From assembly GCF_025399795.1 (NCBI RefSeq), contig NZ_JAODTZ010000023.1, positions 1-64,000 of the forward strand: a stretch of DNA of 64,000 nucleotides, written 5' to 3'. Under the pieces are notes generated by a model that was given only the letters and a program-made list of their open reading frames with translations, was not told the origin of the DNA and made no database searches. This stretch comes from Streptomyces rhizosphaerihabitans (lineage in GTDB: Bacteria > Actinomycetota > Actinomycetes > Streptomycetales > Streptomycetaceae). Position numbers and translations under genes: made by a program. Positions within the stretch are counted from its first letter, which is position 1, and each line of letters opens with the position of its first letter. This document shows positions 53,558 to 61,853 of the stretch, piece after piece.

Positions 53558-53872
53558 ATGGCCCCACAGAATCCACCGCTCCCCGAAGGTCCCGGCGATG
53601 CGGACACTCCGCGCTCCCCGGGTGCCGGTCGACCGGACGCCCCCGTGCTGGTCGAGTTCGACGTCGACCTCACCGCTCAGGAGGCCCTGCGTCAGGCCCA
53701 GGTCCTGGCCGCCCTCGGCCCCGACTGGGACCCGATGGAGGTAATGCGCGGAGAGGAAGCCGCGTACGCACTCCTGTACTCCGGTCTCGACGAGGAGCAG
53801 CAGCGCGTGTACGACGGCCTGGTCGCGTCCGGCGTGCTTCCCCGGCGTGGAGACGGCAGTGCTGCCGCTTGA
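53558..53872 (+). CDS. small conserved streptomycete protein (DUF6400-like)
   Basis: A 104-residue protein from ATG 53558: after a Pro/Gly-rich start it reads DAPVLVEFDVDLTAQEALRQ, AQVLAALGPDWDPMEVMRGE, EAAYALLYSGLDEEQQRVYD. This looks like the small DUF6400 family (name from memory). Function unknown. Its stop lies beyond the GTG of the next gene (26-base overlap), so the two are co-translated. A palindrome CTTGTC-CGACAAG (53520-53532) sits in its leader. Confidence 0.78.
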   Translation: MAPQNPPLPEGPGDADTPRSPGAGRPDAPVLVEFDVDLTAQEALRQAQVLAALGPDWDPMEVMRGEEAAYALLYSGLDEEQQRVYDGLVASGVLPRRGDGSAAA

Positions 53873-54116
53873 CCCGCAGGCGGACATCGGGCGCCGCGCC
53901 TGGGTGACGTGTCCGAACTGCGCCGACAGCCGCGGGTGCGCGTCGTGCGAGCAGCGGCGGTCGTGCTCCGACCACTGGCGCTACCTGCTCTCCACCACTG
54001 GAAGTCTGCTCCACCTGCAGTGCCCCTCGTGCACCCACGTCTGGGTGCACGAGACCGGATTCGGTGCCACCCGCTCCCTGTGGAACCGCATCGCGGGCGG
54101 CCGCCCCAAACGCTGA
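53847..54116 (+). CDS. small CxxC zinc-ribbon-like protein
   Basis: An 89-residue protein from GTG 53847, overlapping the previous gene. Cysteines occur as WVTCPNC, GCASCEQRRSC and LQCPSCTHVWVHE, pairs typical of zinc ribbons, with conserved HWRYLLSTTGSLLHLQ between. Probably binds one or two zinc ions; partner and function unknown. The pair with the preceding small gene recurs in streptomycetes (from memory). Confidence 0.78.
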   Translation: METAVLPLDPQADIGRRAWVTCPNCADSRGCASCEQRRSCSDHWRYLLSTTGSLLHLQCPSCTHVWVHETGFGATRSLWNRIAGGRPKR

Positions 54117-54394
54117 CCGGCGCGCAGGTGCCACGAGCACACGTCTTCGCCCACCCCCCGGGCCCCGCACGTCATGGCGGGGATATCCTCAGGGACCCCA
54201 GGCGGGTCGAACTTGTCCGGCGCGCCGCTGTGGGAAGATCGCAACCCCGCACGACAGCAGTCCGGGCCCGTGCACGCCATCGCTCGTAGATTCGACGACG
54301 CTCGCGGCCCACCGGTGGATGACGGACCGGCCCGCGCGGGTAAAGAAACTATGCGCACCAGCGCGAACATCCCACTGCCGAAGGACTGCCGGTC

Positions 54395-55003
54395 TTGGAC
54401 CTCCCACACTCCGAATCCCCTGCCGTGCGACGTCCGGGACGCACTTGGACCGTCCGCATCTCCGGCCACAGCGACCGCACCGCGTCGGTCACGTGCTCCT
54501 CTCCCTGCGCCATGCCGCCGCGATCCCGTGACCTCGCCGCGCTGCGCCGCTTCGCCGAGGCCCATGTCGGGGCGCATGCCCGCGCGGCCACCGTGCACGC
54601 GGACGCAGCCTGCGCCTGCCGGCAGACGCAGTGCGCCTCCCACGAGGACAGCCAGGTGCACTGCATGGGCAGTGTGCTGCTGGTGCTGCGCCATGATCCG
54701 GCCATTGCCCAGGTGTGGACCCTGATGGAAGTCTGCGCAGCGTGTGCCCCGTTGATGACGCACACCCGCGTCGTGGGCCGCGCCGTGCCCCGCACCCGCA
54801 CGCCGTCCACGCCCACCCCGCCGCCGGCCACCGCCGGTGCCCCCGCGAGCGCGCCCGCGGTCCCCGGCGGATTCAGTGCCCCGAGCGGGCCCGGGTTCAA
54901 CAGCGCCGACGCACCCCCGGCACCGTCACGTCGCCGCGCCGTCGGCCGTGGCCGCCCCCAGCCCCGACAGGGCCGGCGGGATCAGGGCAGATCGCGCGGC
55001 TGA
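54395..55003 (+). CDS. Cys-rich conserved hypothetical protein
   Basis: A 202-residue protein from TTG 54395: DLPHSESPAVRRPGRTWTVR, TASVTCSSPCAMPPRSRDLA, ALRRFAEAHVGAHARAA, DAACACRQTQCASHEDSQVHC, VLLVLRHDPAIAQVWTLMEV, CAACAPLM. About nine Cys plus several His suggest metal binding. The last ~75 residues are Pro/Ala-rich and probably disordered. Proteins with the same opening are common in streptomycetes. Function unknown. 54117-54394 upstream holds no gene. Confidence 0.75.
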   Translation: MDLPHSESPAVRRPGRTWTVRISGHSDRTASVTCSSPCAMPPRSRDLAALRRFAEAHVGAHARAATVHADAACACRQTQCASHEDSQVHCMGSVLLVLRHDPAIAQVWTLMEVCAACAPLMTHTRVVGRAVPRTRTPSTPTPPPATAGAPASAPAVPGGFSAPSGPGFNSADAPPAPSRRRAVGRGRPQPRQGRRDQGRSRG

Positions 55004-55576
55004 CCGGGTTCCCGGCGGCTGATCGCGGTCCCACCCGCGCCCGGCCGACCGCGGTCCCATCCCGCTGACCAGGGGCTCACCGGTCGGCCGACCACGGACC
55101 ACCGCGGTCGGCCGTGGTCCCACCGCGGCCCCTCGGGGCCCCTCGGGGCCCGCCGGTTGTCGTCGACCGGTGGTCGACGCGTCCTGGGCGAAGGCGAAGC
55201 CCAGGTCCGCTTCCGCCCCTCGGCGAGAGTGTCCTGCGCGCCGGTCCGACCGGCGTGTCGGCCGACGACCGGACGACCCGGCCGTCGTACCCGGCTCTCC
55301 CCAGGGTTTCCGCCGGTCCTCACTCGTTCCGCGCGTGAGCGCCGTCGCGCACCCGTCCGTCCGCGGTGATCGGCGACGTGCCGAGATGCGCGTGTCGCTC
55401 CGGAGGCGAGCACAAGGACCGGATCGGGGCATTTCCATGAACAGCATTGATTCGGTTGAGAGTTCATCATCGACTGAAAGCTGTTGCAGGGCTTTGCGCA
55501 ATTCTTGCAGGCGTTGCAGGGTGGCATCGCGCGGCGGCTCCAAGGCCGCTGCTTCGCCGACACGAGGGACGCCACC
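55004..55576. other. 573-base region upstream of the amylase-inhibitor gene
   Basis: No gene supported. 55010-55160 contains irregular repeats of GCGGTCCCA and GGCCGACC; 55135-55150 repeats CCCCTCGGGG. The 3' part is AT-richer and carries the TTGCAGG repeats listed separately. Confidence 0.5.
55484..55520 (+). promoter_or_regulatory. three TTGCAGG direct repeats before the inhibitor gene
   Basis: TTGCAGG occurs at 55484-55490, 55505-55511 and 55514-55520, at offsets of 21 and 9 bases, about 60-90 bases before the ATG. Similar TTGCAG direct repeats occur at starch/maltose-regulated amylase promoters of streptomycetes (from memory), bound by a MalR/Reg1-type LacI protein. Function here is inferred. 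Confidence 0.55.
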
Positions 55577-55948
55577 ATGTTCTCCGCCAGCCGCTCCGTA
55601 TCCCCGCTCCGGCTCAGGACGGTCCTGGGTCTGTCCGCCGCCGTTCTGGGCCTGTTGGGCGCGACCGGCGCACCCGCCGCCGCGCGAGACGCCGGCCCCG
55701 GTGTCCTCGCCGACGATGTCGTCCAAGCGGCAGCCGTCCCGGACTGCGTCCACTACTACAGCGACTGGCGCTACACGACCGTCGTCAACGACTGCGACAC
55801 CACCGTGAACGTCACCGTCGAATACACCGACGGCCAGGGCGCCCCCTGCCGCACCCTGCTTCCCCGGGCCATCGCCACCTTCGCGGGCTACGGCCCCCAG
55901 CTCAACTACGTCACGGGCCTGAGCACCTGCACACCGGCGAACGTGTGA
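55577..55948 (+). CDS. tendamistat-like alpha-amylase inhibitor
   Basis: A 123-residue secreted protein; the mature part is ~74 residues like tendamistat. ATG 55577 follows GAGGGA. A signal peptide is followed by a propart with AADDVVQAAA. Cys57, 73, 91 and 118 give spacings 16, 18 and 27, matching tendamistat's 11/27/45/73 (16, 18, 28). The inhibitory Trp-Arg-Tyr lies at 64-66, seven residues after the first Cys, exactly as in tendamistat W18-R19-Y20. It would block mammalian- or insect-type alpha-amylases outside the cell. TTGCAGG repeats upstream suggest control by starch breakdown products. Confidence 0.92.
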   Translation: MFSASRSVSPLRLRTVLGLSAAVLGLLGATGAPAAARDAGPGVLADDVVQAAAVPDCVHYYSDWRYTTVVNDCDTTVNVTVEYTDGQGAPCRTLLPRAIATFAGYGPQLNYVTGLSTCTPANV

Positions 55949-55967
55949 GGTCGTCGCACATCGCGCC

Positions 55968-56003
55968 GACCCGGGCGACGGATCTCCCCCCTCGCCCGGG
56001 GTC
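55968..56003. terminator. hairpin between convergent inhibitor and dioxygenase genes
   Basis: GACCCGGGCGA (55968-55978) pairs with TCGCCCGGGGTC (55992-56003) with a one-base bulge, 20 bases after the inhibitor stop. It may also serve the minus-strand gene ending at 56050. Confidence 0.6.
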
Positions 56004-56049
56004 TCCTCCTTCGCCCGGGACTCCGTTCCGTGCGGGCGGGCCGGCGCCG

Positions 56050-56550
56050 TCACGCGGCGGGGCTGTCCAGGGGCCGGAGCTCGTCGGCGTACGAGACGGA
56101 GACGCGGCGCATCAGACCGTCCTCGGAGATGTCGTACTGACCCAGGCGCCACAGCGGCGGCGAGTAGGCGTGCAGGGAGACCGCGTCGTCCGTGGCGCCC
56201 GAGAGGCGGTGGATGTGGTCCGGGCCGAAGCAGAACGAGTCACCCGCGCCGACGCCGACGGACAGGTGACGGCCGCCGATGCGGGGGTTGGACTCGATCA
56301 GAGCGCCCTGGACCACCCGGACGGCACCTGAGGAGACGTCGTGGTCGTGCCAGCCGGTGTCGCTGCGCCGGGTCCAGCAGAGCAGCCAGACGTCGACGTA
56401 CTCGTCACGGTGCAGGGAGGCGTAGTGCCGCTCTTCGTGGGAGAAGGCGATCCGGTCGCGCCAGAGCTCGGGCCGTGCGGCGAGGTCGTCGACGAGCCGT
56501 TGGAGTTCGTGCTTGTCGAGCGTGCGGTCCGGCAGGGACGAGTACGTCAC
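56050..56550 (-). CDS. cysteine dioxygenase family cupin
   Basis: A 166-residue cupin from GTG 56550 (GGAAGGG upstream). The metal motif is TGWHDHDVSSGAVRVVQGALIE (two His plus Glu), with a third His in GPDHIHRLSG; Tyr in LHAYSPPLWRLGQY is the usual active-site Tyr. This is the bacterial cysteine/thiol dioxygenase fold, oxidising a thiol to a sulfinate with Fe(II). The context (amidohydrolase and LacI control) makes a catabolic or sulfur-scavenging role likely, and the substrate need not be cysteine. Confidence 0.88.
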   Translation of the reverse strand: MTYSSLPDRTLDKHELQRLVDDLAARPELWRDRIAFSHEERHYASLHRDEYVDVWLLCWTRRSDTGWHDHDVSSGAVRVVQGALIESNPRIGGRHLSVGVGAGDSFCFGPDHIHRLSGATDDAVSLHAYSPPLWRLGQYDISEDGLMRRVSVSYADELRPLDSPAA

Positions 56551-56587
56551 GGTGATGTTCCCTTCCAGGAGTGGTCCGCCGGGCGGC

Positions 56588-57478
56588 TCAGGTGCGGCCG
56601 TGCAGCAGACGGGCGGGGTTGACGGTGCACAGGGCGTGGACGGCGGCGCCCGCCCCCAGGTCGGGGATGACGGGCGGCGCGTACGGCCGGTCGCTGCCAC
56701 TGACGACGACATCGATGCCGACGGCCCGGACGAGAGCGTCCACGGCCCGCGTGCCGTAGGACGACGTGTCGTAGAAGACGTCGAAGTCGACCTCGCCACG
56801 GCCGCCGCCCCGGGCCGCGAGCCGTTCACCGTGCAAGGGGGCCAGGCCCGCGAGTGCGGCGAAACAGACACGCAGTCCCGGATGGCGGGCGCGGCCGAAG
56901 GCCCGGAACGCGAACCACGCACCGTGCAACTGCTGTTGGTAGGGGACCAGGGCCGCCCACCAGGGCGGCGCCTGGACGGCGGGCGGAGCCTTGCCGGGAT
57001 GGACGAACAGGGGCTTGTCGAGGCGGGTGAGGAGGTCCAGGAACGGGGCGCGGTCGCGCCAGCCCGCCGCGTCCAGCAGTGCGGTGGCCGGGAGTTGAAG
57101 ACCCACGCAGCCCCGGCGCAGATCGCGCTCCACCGCCTCGGGGTCCGGCTCGCTCAGACAGGGGGATGCCCAGACGCCGAAGGGCGCCGGGAGGGCGAGC
57201 ACCCCCTCGTGGAAGGCGTTCAGCAGCGGCAGCGCTTCGGCCGCCGGCAGGTGCTCGATGCCCAGCGGGCTGGAGAGGGAGACCAGGGCGAGGTCGAGGG
57301 AGTCTGCGGCGGCCAGACGCGTGCGGGCGTCCACGTCGTGGTCGGCCGGGTCCACCTCGTAGGGCGGCTCGCCCTCCAGGCGCAGCGTCCAGTCGTCGAG
57401 GTGCGGCGGTGTGGTGCGCGCACGCAGCAGAGCGACGAAGTCGGGCGGCCAGATGTGCTGGTGGACGTCGATGGGCAC
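56588..57478 (-). CDS. amidohydrolase (TIM-barrel, Amidohydro_2)
   Basis: A 296-residue metal-dependent hydrolase: PIDVHQHIWPPDFVALL at the start (HxH ligands), PLFVHPGKAPP (third His), VCFAALAGLAPLHGERLAARG, FDVFYDTSSYG and VVSGSDRPYAPP (the late Asp). It resembles the ACMSD/aminocarboxymuconate-type decarboxylase and lactonase branch. It is upstream of the cysteine dioxygenase gene (37 bases), both under the three LacI boxes. The substrate is unknown. Confidence 0.9.
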   Translation of the reverse strand: MPIDVHQHIWPPDFVALLRARTTPPHLDDWTLRLEGEPPYEVDPADHDVDARTRLAAADSLDLALVSLSSPLGIEHLPAAEALPLLNAFHEGVLALPAPFGVWASPCLSEPDPEAVERDLRRGCVGLQLPATALLDAAGWRDRAPFLDLLTRLDKPLFVHPGKAPPAVQAPPWWAALVPYQQQLHGAWFAFRAFGRARHPGLRVCFAALAGLAPLHGERLAARGGGRGEVDFDVFYDTSSYGTRAVDALVRAVGIDVVVSGSDRPYAPPVIPDLGAGAAVHALCTVNPARLLHGRT

Positions 57479-57527
57479 CTGAAATCCTTGAGGAGTCCGT
57501 ACGGTGACGACGCGGGAGTGCTATTGG

Positions 57528-57565
57528 TTAAGCGCTTCAGTGATGCGCTTAACTTAAGCGCTTAA
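57528..57565. promoter_or_regulatory. three LacI-type operators at 13-bp spacing
   Basis: TTAAGCGCTTCA (57528-57539), TGATGCGCTTAA (57541-57552) and the perfect palindrome TTAAGCGCTTAA (57554-57565) match one 12-mer at 11, 10 and 12 of 12 positions, with starts exactly 13 bp apart. They lie between the amidohydrolase gene (minus) and lacI-type gene (plus), so both promoters are covered. Confidence 0.85.
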
Positions 57566-57624
57566 CAACAAGGCGTGTCAAGCACATGCCAGCGATCCGG
57601 ACGGGGCCCGGTAGGCTTCCCGGC

Positions 57625-58629
57625 ATGGTCAGGCCCCAGAAGCGCACCACCCTCAGGGAGGTGGCCGAGGCCACCGGCCTCTCCACCGCCGCTGTCTCCT
57701 ACGCCCTGCGCGGCAAGCACGTCTCCAAGGAGACCGAGGAACGCGTACGCAAGGCCGCGGCCGAACTCGGCTACGAGGCCGACCCCATCGCCCGAGCCCT
57801 CGCCAGCGGCCGTACCAGCATGGTCGGCGTGCTCGCAGGTGATCTCCAGGACCTCTGGCAGCAGCAGCTCATGGCGGCCATCGGCCGGGAACTGCTGGCC
57901 GGCGACCGCTACGCGCTGATCCTGGACGCGGGCGGCGACCCCGACCGGGAGCTCGTCCTCGCCAAGCAGCTGCGCGATCAGCGTGTCGACGCGCTCGTGG
58001 TGTCCCCGGTGAATCCGGCGGCGAAGGCGTGGGAGGCGATCGCCGACGCGCTGCCGGTCGTCGCCGTCGGTGACTCACTGAGCCGGGCGCGTACGGCCGG
58101 GCAGGTCATCTTCGACAACCGGGCAGGGATCGACGCCGTACTCGAGTACCTCCACGGTCTCGGCCACCGCAGGGTGACCGTGCTGACCCCGACCCGGCCG
58201 AGCACGCCCGACCGGCCCGCCGACGTGTATGTGCGCGAGGCGGCCGACCGGATAGGGCTGCGAGCCGAACTCGTGCCCTGCCCACAGGAGCTGGGCGCCG
58301 CGACCGTCGTCGCGCGGCGCGTCCTCGACGGGGACCGACGCGCCACCGCCGTCTTCTGCTTCTCCGACTCCCTCGCCTACGGGGTGTACGCGGCGGCGGC
58401 GGAGGCGTCACTCGTCGTGGGGCGCGACGTCTCGGTCGTCGGGTTCGACGACCACCCCGTCTCCCGGGTCCTCACACCACCGCTGACCACGGTCGGCTGG
58501 GGGCTCACGCAGATCGCCGCGGAAGCCGCCCGGTTGACCGCTTCCGCGATCGAGGGAAAGCGGGCGCGCAGAAAACGGATCCTGTGCGCTCCGGTGATGT
58601 GCGCGCGGGGATCCGCCGTGGCCGTCTGA
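57625..58629 (+). CDS. LacI family regulator
   Basis: A 334-residue LacI/GalR repressor from ATG 57625. DNA-binding head: TTLREVAEATGLSTAAVSYALRGKHVSKETEERVRKAAAELGYEAD, with the hinge RALASGRTSMVGVLAGDL. Effector domain: DALVVSPVN, VVAVGDSL, VIFDNRAGIDAVLEYLHGLGHRRV, FCFSDSLAYGVY and VSVVGFDDHPVSRVLTPPLTTV. The operators 60-97 bases upstream suggest autoregulation and control of the divergent amidohydrolase/dioxygenase pair. The effector is unknown. Confidence 0.94.
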   Translation: MVRPQKRTTLREVAEATGLSTAAVSYALRGKHVSKETEERVRKAAAELGYEADPIARALASGRTSMVGVLAGDLQDLWQQQLMAAIGRELLAGDRYALILDAGGDPDRELVLAKQLRDQRVDALVVSPVNPAAKAWEAIADALPVVAVGDSLSRARTAGQVIFDNRAGIDAVLEYLHGLGHRRVTVLTPTRPSTPDRPADVYVREAADRIGLRAELVPCPQELGAATVVARRVLDGDRRATAVFCFSDSLAYGVYAAAAEASLVVGRDVSVVGFDDHPVSRVLTPPLTTVGWGLTQIAAEAARLTASAIEGKRARRKRILCAPVMCARGSAVAV

Positions 58630-58639
58630 AGGCCACGGC
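58615..58639 (+). terminator. 9-bp hairpin spanning the lacI stop
   Basis: GCCGTGGCC (58615-58623) pairs with GGCCACGGC (58631-58639); the stop codon TGA is in the 7-base loop. Confidence 0.55.
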
Positions 58640-58671
58640 CGTGCCGTCGGCCGGACGCCCGCCGGGCCAGG

Positions 58672-59361
58672 TCACGGGCAGTGGTACGTGAGCCCCGTCG
58701 AGACGGTTCGGCGCACGGGTGAGAGCAGACGCAGCTCGGCGCGGGCCGTGTAGCGGCCGTTGCCCTGGAACGTCCACAACAAGTGCAGCCGTGCCTGTTT
58801 CTGGCCACGCGTCATGTCCTCGTGCAGGACGTCCGAGGAGGTGCCGTCGCTGCGGACCCAGCGGTACGCGAGTGAGCCAGGCCTGCCGTTGGTGGTGACC
58901 GTGGCCGTGACATCGGCGGTCTCGTCGCATCCGGGTGAGGGCGACAAGGTGGAGACCGCGACGTCGTCCACGCCGAGGGACGGCGCGGAGCGGTGCCAGA
59001 GGAGAAAGGCGACGACTGCCAGCAGCACCACGGTGGGCAGCGCGTGTCTGCGCCAGGTCCGGCGGCGTACCGGGACTGCCGGAGGAACCCCGGTGACCCG
59101 GCGCATGGTGTCGGCGTTCACACCGGGTCCGAAGCGCAGCAGGGTTCCCTCGACCCGGTCGGGAGGTGTCTCCTCGGTCGTGGAATCAAACAGCGCCACC
59201 GTCGCCGCCATGGGACCCGACAGCGCCACCGTCACCGTGTCCCCCGAGAGGGGAAGCGTGTCGGGGGAGTCCGGCCGTTGGATCCAGTGGCTGGCCAGCG
59301 CGGTCGCGCTGTAGTCGTCGTCGGGGGAGGGGGCGCCCGCGGCGCCGGGGTGTTCAGTCAC
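58672..59361 (-). CDS. membrane protein paired with the Ser/Thr kinase
   Basis: A 229-residue protein from GTG 59361, overlapping the kinase stop by four bases; ATG 59373 is also possible. An ~115-residue cytosolic part is followed by one membrane helix (HALPTVVLLAVVAFLLW) and a ~100-residue extracellular domain (CDETADVTATVTTNGRPGSLAYRWVRSDG, LHLLWTFQGNGRYTARAEL). That domain repeats the pattern of the kinase's own extracellular domain (ATATVTTDGTGPVTITVAWF, GHTFQGAGCYWGVQART). The two likely work together, as kinase and partner or substrate (inference). Confidence 0.78.
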   Translation of the reverse strand: MTEHPGAAGAPSPDDDYSATALASHWIQRPDSPDTLPLSGDTVTVALSGPMAATVALFDSTTEETPPDRVEGTLLRFGPGVNADTMRRVTGVPPAVPVRRRTWRRHALPTVVLLAVVAFLLWHRSAPSLGVDDVAVSTLSPSPGCDETADVTATVTTNGRPGSLAYRWVRSDGTSSDVLHEDMTRGQKQARLHLLWTFQGNGRYTARAELRLLSPVRRTVSTGLTYHCP

Positions 59362-61007
59362 GAGATCATGCACCGCCGCGTCAGTAGCTGTTGCCAGGCG
59401 CCGCCGTCAGCGGAGGCCGGCTGGGTCCTGGCCTGGACACCCCAGTAACAGCCCGCTCCCTGGAACGTATGGCCGAGAGCGATGGTGTACTGGGTCGAAC
59501 CGCTGCGCTGGTACGTCTCTGTCGCCCCGTCCTGGGCTCCGGCCTGCCCGCTGACCTCACCGGTGAACCACGCGACCGTGATGGTGACCGGTCCGGTTCC
59601 GTCGGTGGTGACGGTGGCCGTCGCCGCCGCGGTCGCCGTGCCCGTCTGCCGGAAACCGCTGAACGTGACGGACTTGACGTTGACGCCGATGGTGGGCGAC
59701 GGGGAAGTCGTGGTGGGCTCGGACGTTGTCGCGGCCGGTGACGTCGGGGGCGCGACGGTGGCGGACGTGGAGGCGCCGGCCGTCGCGGACGCCGACACGG
59801 TCGGCTGGGCGGTGGAGTCCGTGGCCGAGCCGGAAGGCGTGGGCGCATCCGAGGTGGCTGACGAGGAGGACGGAGTCGGCGATCCGGGGTCCGCCGACGC
59901 CGTGGGGCCGCTGCCACCGGTCGGCTGTGCGCTGGTGGTGGCGAGTGCCTCCGCCGCTCTGCGCGGCGTGCCGAAGTCCGGAGCGTGCCGGTCGATGCCG
60001 TACGTCAGGAGGAGGGCCGCGACGAGCGCGGCCCCCGACACGAGCAGTGTGCGCAGGCTCGGCTGCCAGGCACGGAGCCAGTCGGGTGTCCCGCCGAGGA
60101 TCGTGCGCGCCGTGTCCGTGGCCCGGCGCGGAACGGAGGGGACGGAGGGAAGCAGCAGCAGGGACAGTGCCGCCAGCGCCGCGAGCCGCCCGCGACCGCG
60201 CTCCTCCCAGTCCGGGCCGTACGCGCCGCCGGCCGTGGCCTCGAGTTCCGCGACGAAGTCCTCGGCATGGGCGGGCCGTTGCTCGGGCGACTTGGCGAGG
60301 CCGCGCTGGACGAGGGAGCGCACCGGTTCGGGGACCTCGTCGGCGGGGATGGCTCCGTCCACGTGCTGGAGGGCGAGTTCGGCCAGGTTCCCGCCCGTGT
60401 AGGGCTTGCGGCCGGTCAGGCACTCGAAGAACGTCGCGGTCGCGGCGTACACGTCGGCGGCCGGCGAGGCGGGGGCGCCGGTCCACTGCTCGGGAGCCAT
60501 GTACGACGGCGTGCCCGCGATGCCCGCGGTGGTGCCGTCGGTGGCGGCGATCCCGAAGTCGACGAGCTTCGACGTGCCGTCGGGACGGACGAGGACGTTC
60601 TCCGGTTTGTAGTCACGGTGGACCACGCCGACGCGGTGGGCGTCGGCGAGGCCGAGCAGCGAGCCCTTGAGGAGGACCAGCGCGGCTTCCGGATCGAGGG
60701 GAGCCTCCCGGGCGAGCAGGGCCCGCAGAGACACGCCGTCCACCAGCTCCATCACGATGGCCGCGCCCTCCGGCCCCTCCACGTACTCGTAGAGGCCTGC
60801 CACATGGGCACTCCGCAGCCCGCCGAGCAGCCGGGCCTCGGCCCGGAACTCGTGCACGAAGCCCGGACGGGTACGCAGCGACTCACTGAGGTACTTGACC
60901 GCGACCGGATGGCCGGTCTCCTCGTGAACGGCCAGGGCGACGCGTCCGCTCGCCCCCGAACCGAGCTCGCGGGATTCGGAGTAGCCCGGTACCGCCCATG
61001 TGCTCAT
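59358..61007 (-). CDS. PASTA-less membrane Ser/Thr protein kinase
   Basis: A 549-residue bacterial Hanks-type kinase. Residues ~8-265: GSGASGRVALAV (Gly loop), VAVKYL (Lys), HRDYKPENVLV (catalytic Asp ~131), VDFGIAA, GTPSYMAPEQW and ADVYAATATFFECLTG. A membrane helix (RTLLVSGAALVAALLLTYGI) is followed by a Ser/Thr/Pro-rich stalk and a C-terminal ~90-residue beta-sandwich domain unrelated to PASTA. The same domain recurs in the next gene. The stalk would span the cell wall. It probably senses an extracellular ligand. Confidence 0.93.
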   Translation of the reverse strand: MSTWAVPGYSESRELGSGASGRVALAVHEETGHPVAVKYLSESLRTRPGFVHEFRAEARLLGGLRSAHVAGLYEYVEGPEGAAIVMELVDGVSLRALLAREAPLDPEAALVLLKGSLLGLADAHRVGVVHRDYKPENVLVRPDGTSKLVDFGIAATDGTTAGIAGTPSYMAPEQWTGAPASPAADVYAATATFFECLTGRKPYTGGNLAELALQHVDGAIPADEVPEPVRSLVQRGLAKSPEQRPAHAEDFVAELEATAGGAYGPDWEERGRGRLAALAALSLLLLPSVPSVPRRATDTARTILGGTPDWLRAWQPSLRTLLVSGAALVAALLLTYGIDRHAPDFGTPRRAAEALATTSAQPTGGSGPTASADPGSPTPSSSSATSDAPTPSGSATDSTAQPTVSASATAGASTSATVAPPTSPAATTSEPTTTSPSPTIGVNVKSVTFSGFRQTGTATAAATATVTTDGTGPVTITVAWFTGEVSGQAGAQDGATETYQRSGSTQYTIALGHTFQGAGCYWGVQARTQPASADGGAWQQLLTRRCMIS

Positions 61008-61217
61008 GACCCATGCCTCCCCAAGACGTGGGGCGCGTGAGGCATTCCGGTCCCCACGCGCTCCAGTCGTGTGCTGTGAGACACGATTGGAGCCACTTCG
61101 GTTGCAGGCGGCCGGGGAGCGGATCGCCCGCCCGCCGTCACTCGCGTCACACGGGCTGTAGCCGCCGGTCCTCGCGCCACCTTGTTCGCCGGCCGACCAG
61201 TGCCTTCGGCGGCGTGT

Positions 61218-61793
61218 TCAGGGGGTCGCGAACGAAACGATGACGCGGGCCGGTGTCCGGAAGCTGTCGGAGTCGATGGAGGAGCGTTCGATCAGGATCT
61301 CGGCGCCCGGCCCCCCGTCCGTGCCCGTGGCCTGGTAGCTCCAGGCAGGTCCCCTGAGCGCCGGGCCGCACAGCCCCTCGGGTCGTTCGCCGTCGCCGAG
61401 CCCGTACGGGCTGCCGTACCGCTCGTCGGGCAGGGGCGTCCCTTCCGGGACGACGCCCGCGCGATGCAGGTAGTCGGGCATGAGATCGCTGAGGAAGGAG
61501 ACCTCGGCGACGCCATTGCGCGTGACGTAGTGAATGTCCGAGGCGTCGGCGGGGATCGGAACACCCCCGGCCGAGATCACGTTCGGCAGCCGGCTTTCGC
61601 TGCCGTCACACGCCCGTGTGTCCCCGAACGGATGGAACAGCTCGTCCTGGAACAGCCACACGAACCCTCCCGCCATCAGCGCGAGCACGGCACCCACCAC
61701 GCCCGCGCACCCCAACCACCGCCGCGATCCGGGGCGTTCGTGCTCCGGGTCGCTCTCGTCGTCCGGATCGTCCGCGTACGGGGCCCCGTCCAC
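61218..61793 (-). CDS. single-pass membrane protein of unknown function
   Basis: A 191-residue protein from GTG 61793: acidic N-terminus (DDPDDESDPEHE), a membrane helix (LGCAGVVGAVLALMAGGFVWLF) and an extracellular domain with RACDGSESRLPNVISAGGVPI, DIHYVTRNGVAEVSFLSDLMP, GLCGPALRGPAWSYQATGTDG, FRTPARVIVSFATP. No family recognised. It may relate to the adjacent kinase pair by context, as all three are membrane-anchored with extracellular domains. 61008-61217 is non-coding. Confidence 0.7.
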   Translation of the reverse strand: MDGAPYADDPDDESDPEHERPGSRRWLGCAGVVGAVLALMAGGFVWLFQDELFHPFGDTRACDGSESRLPNVISAGGVPIPADASDIHYVTRNGVAEVSFLSDLMPDYLHRAGVVPEGTPLPDERYGSPYGLGDGERPEGLCGPALRGPAWSYQATGTDGGPGAEILIERSSIDSDSFRTPARVIVSFATP

Positions 61794-61853
61794 CCCATCT
61801 GCGTACGGGGCCTAGTCCACCGCGTCCGGACCGGCACTGCCGAAACGCATGCG

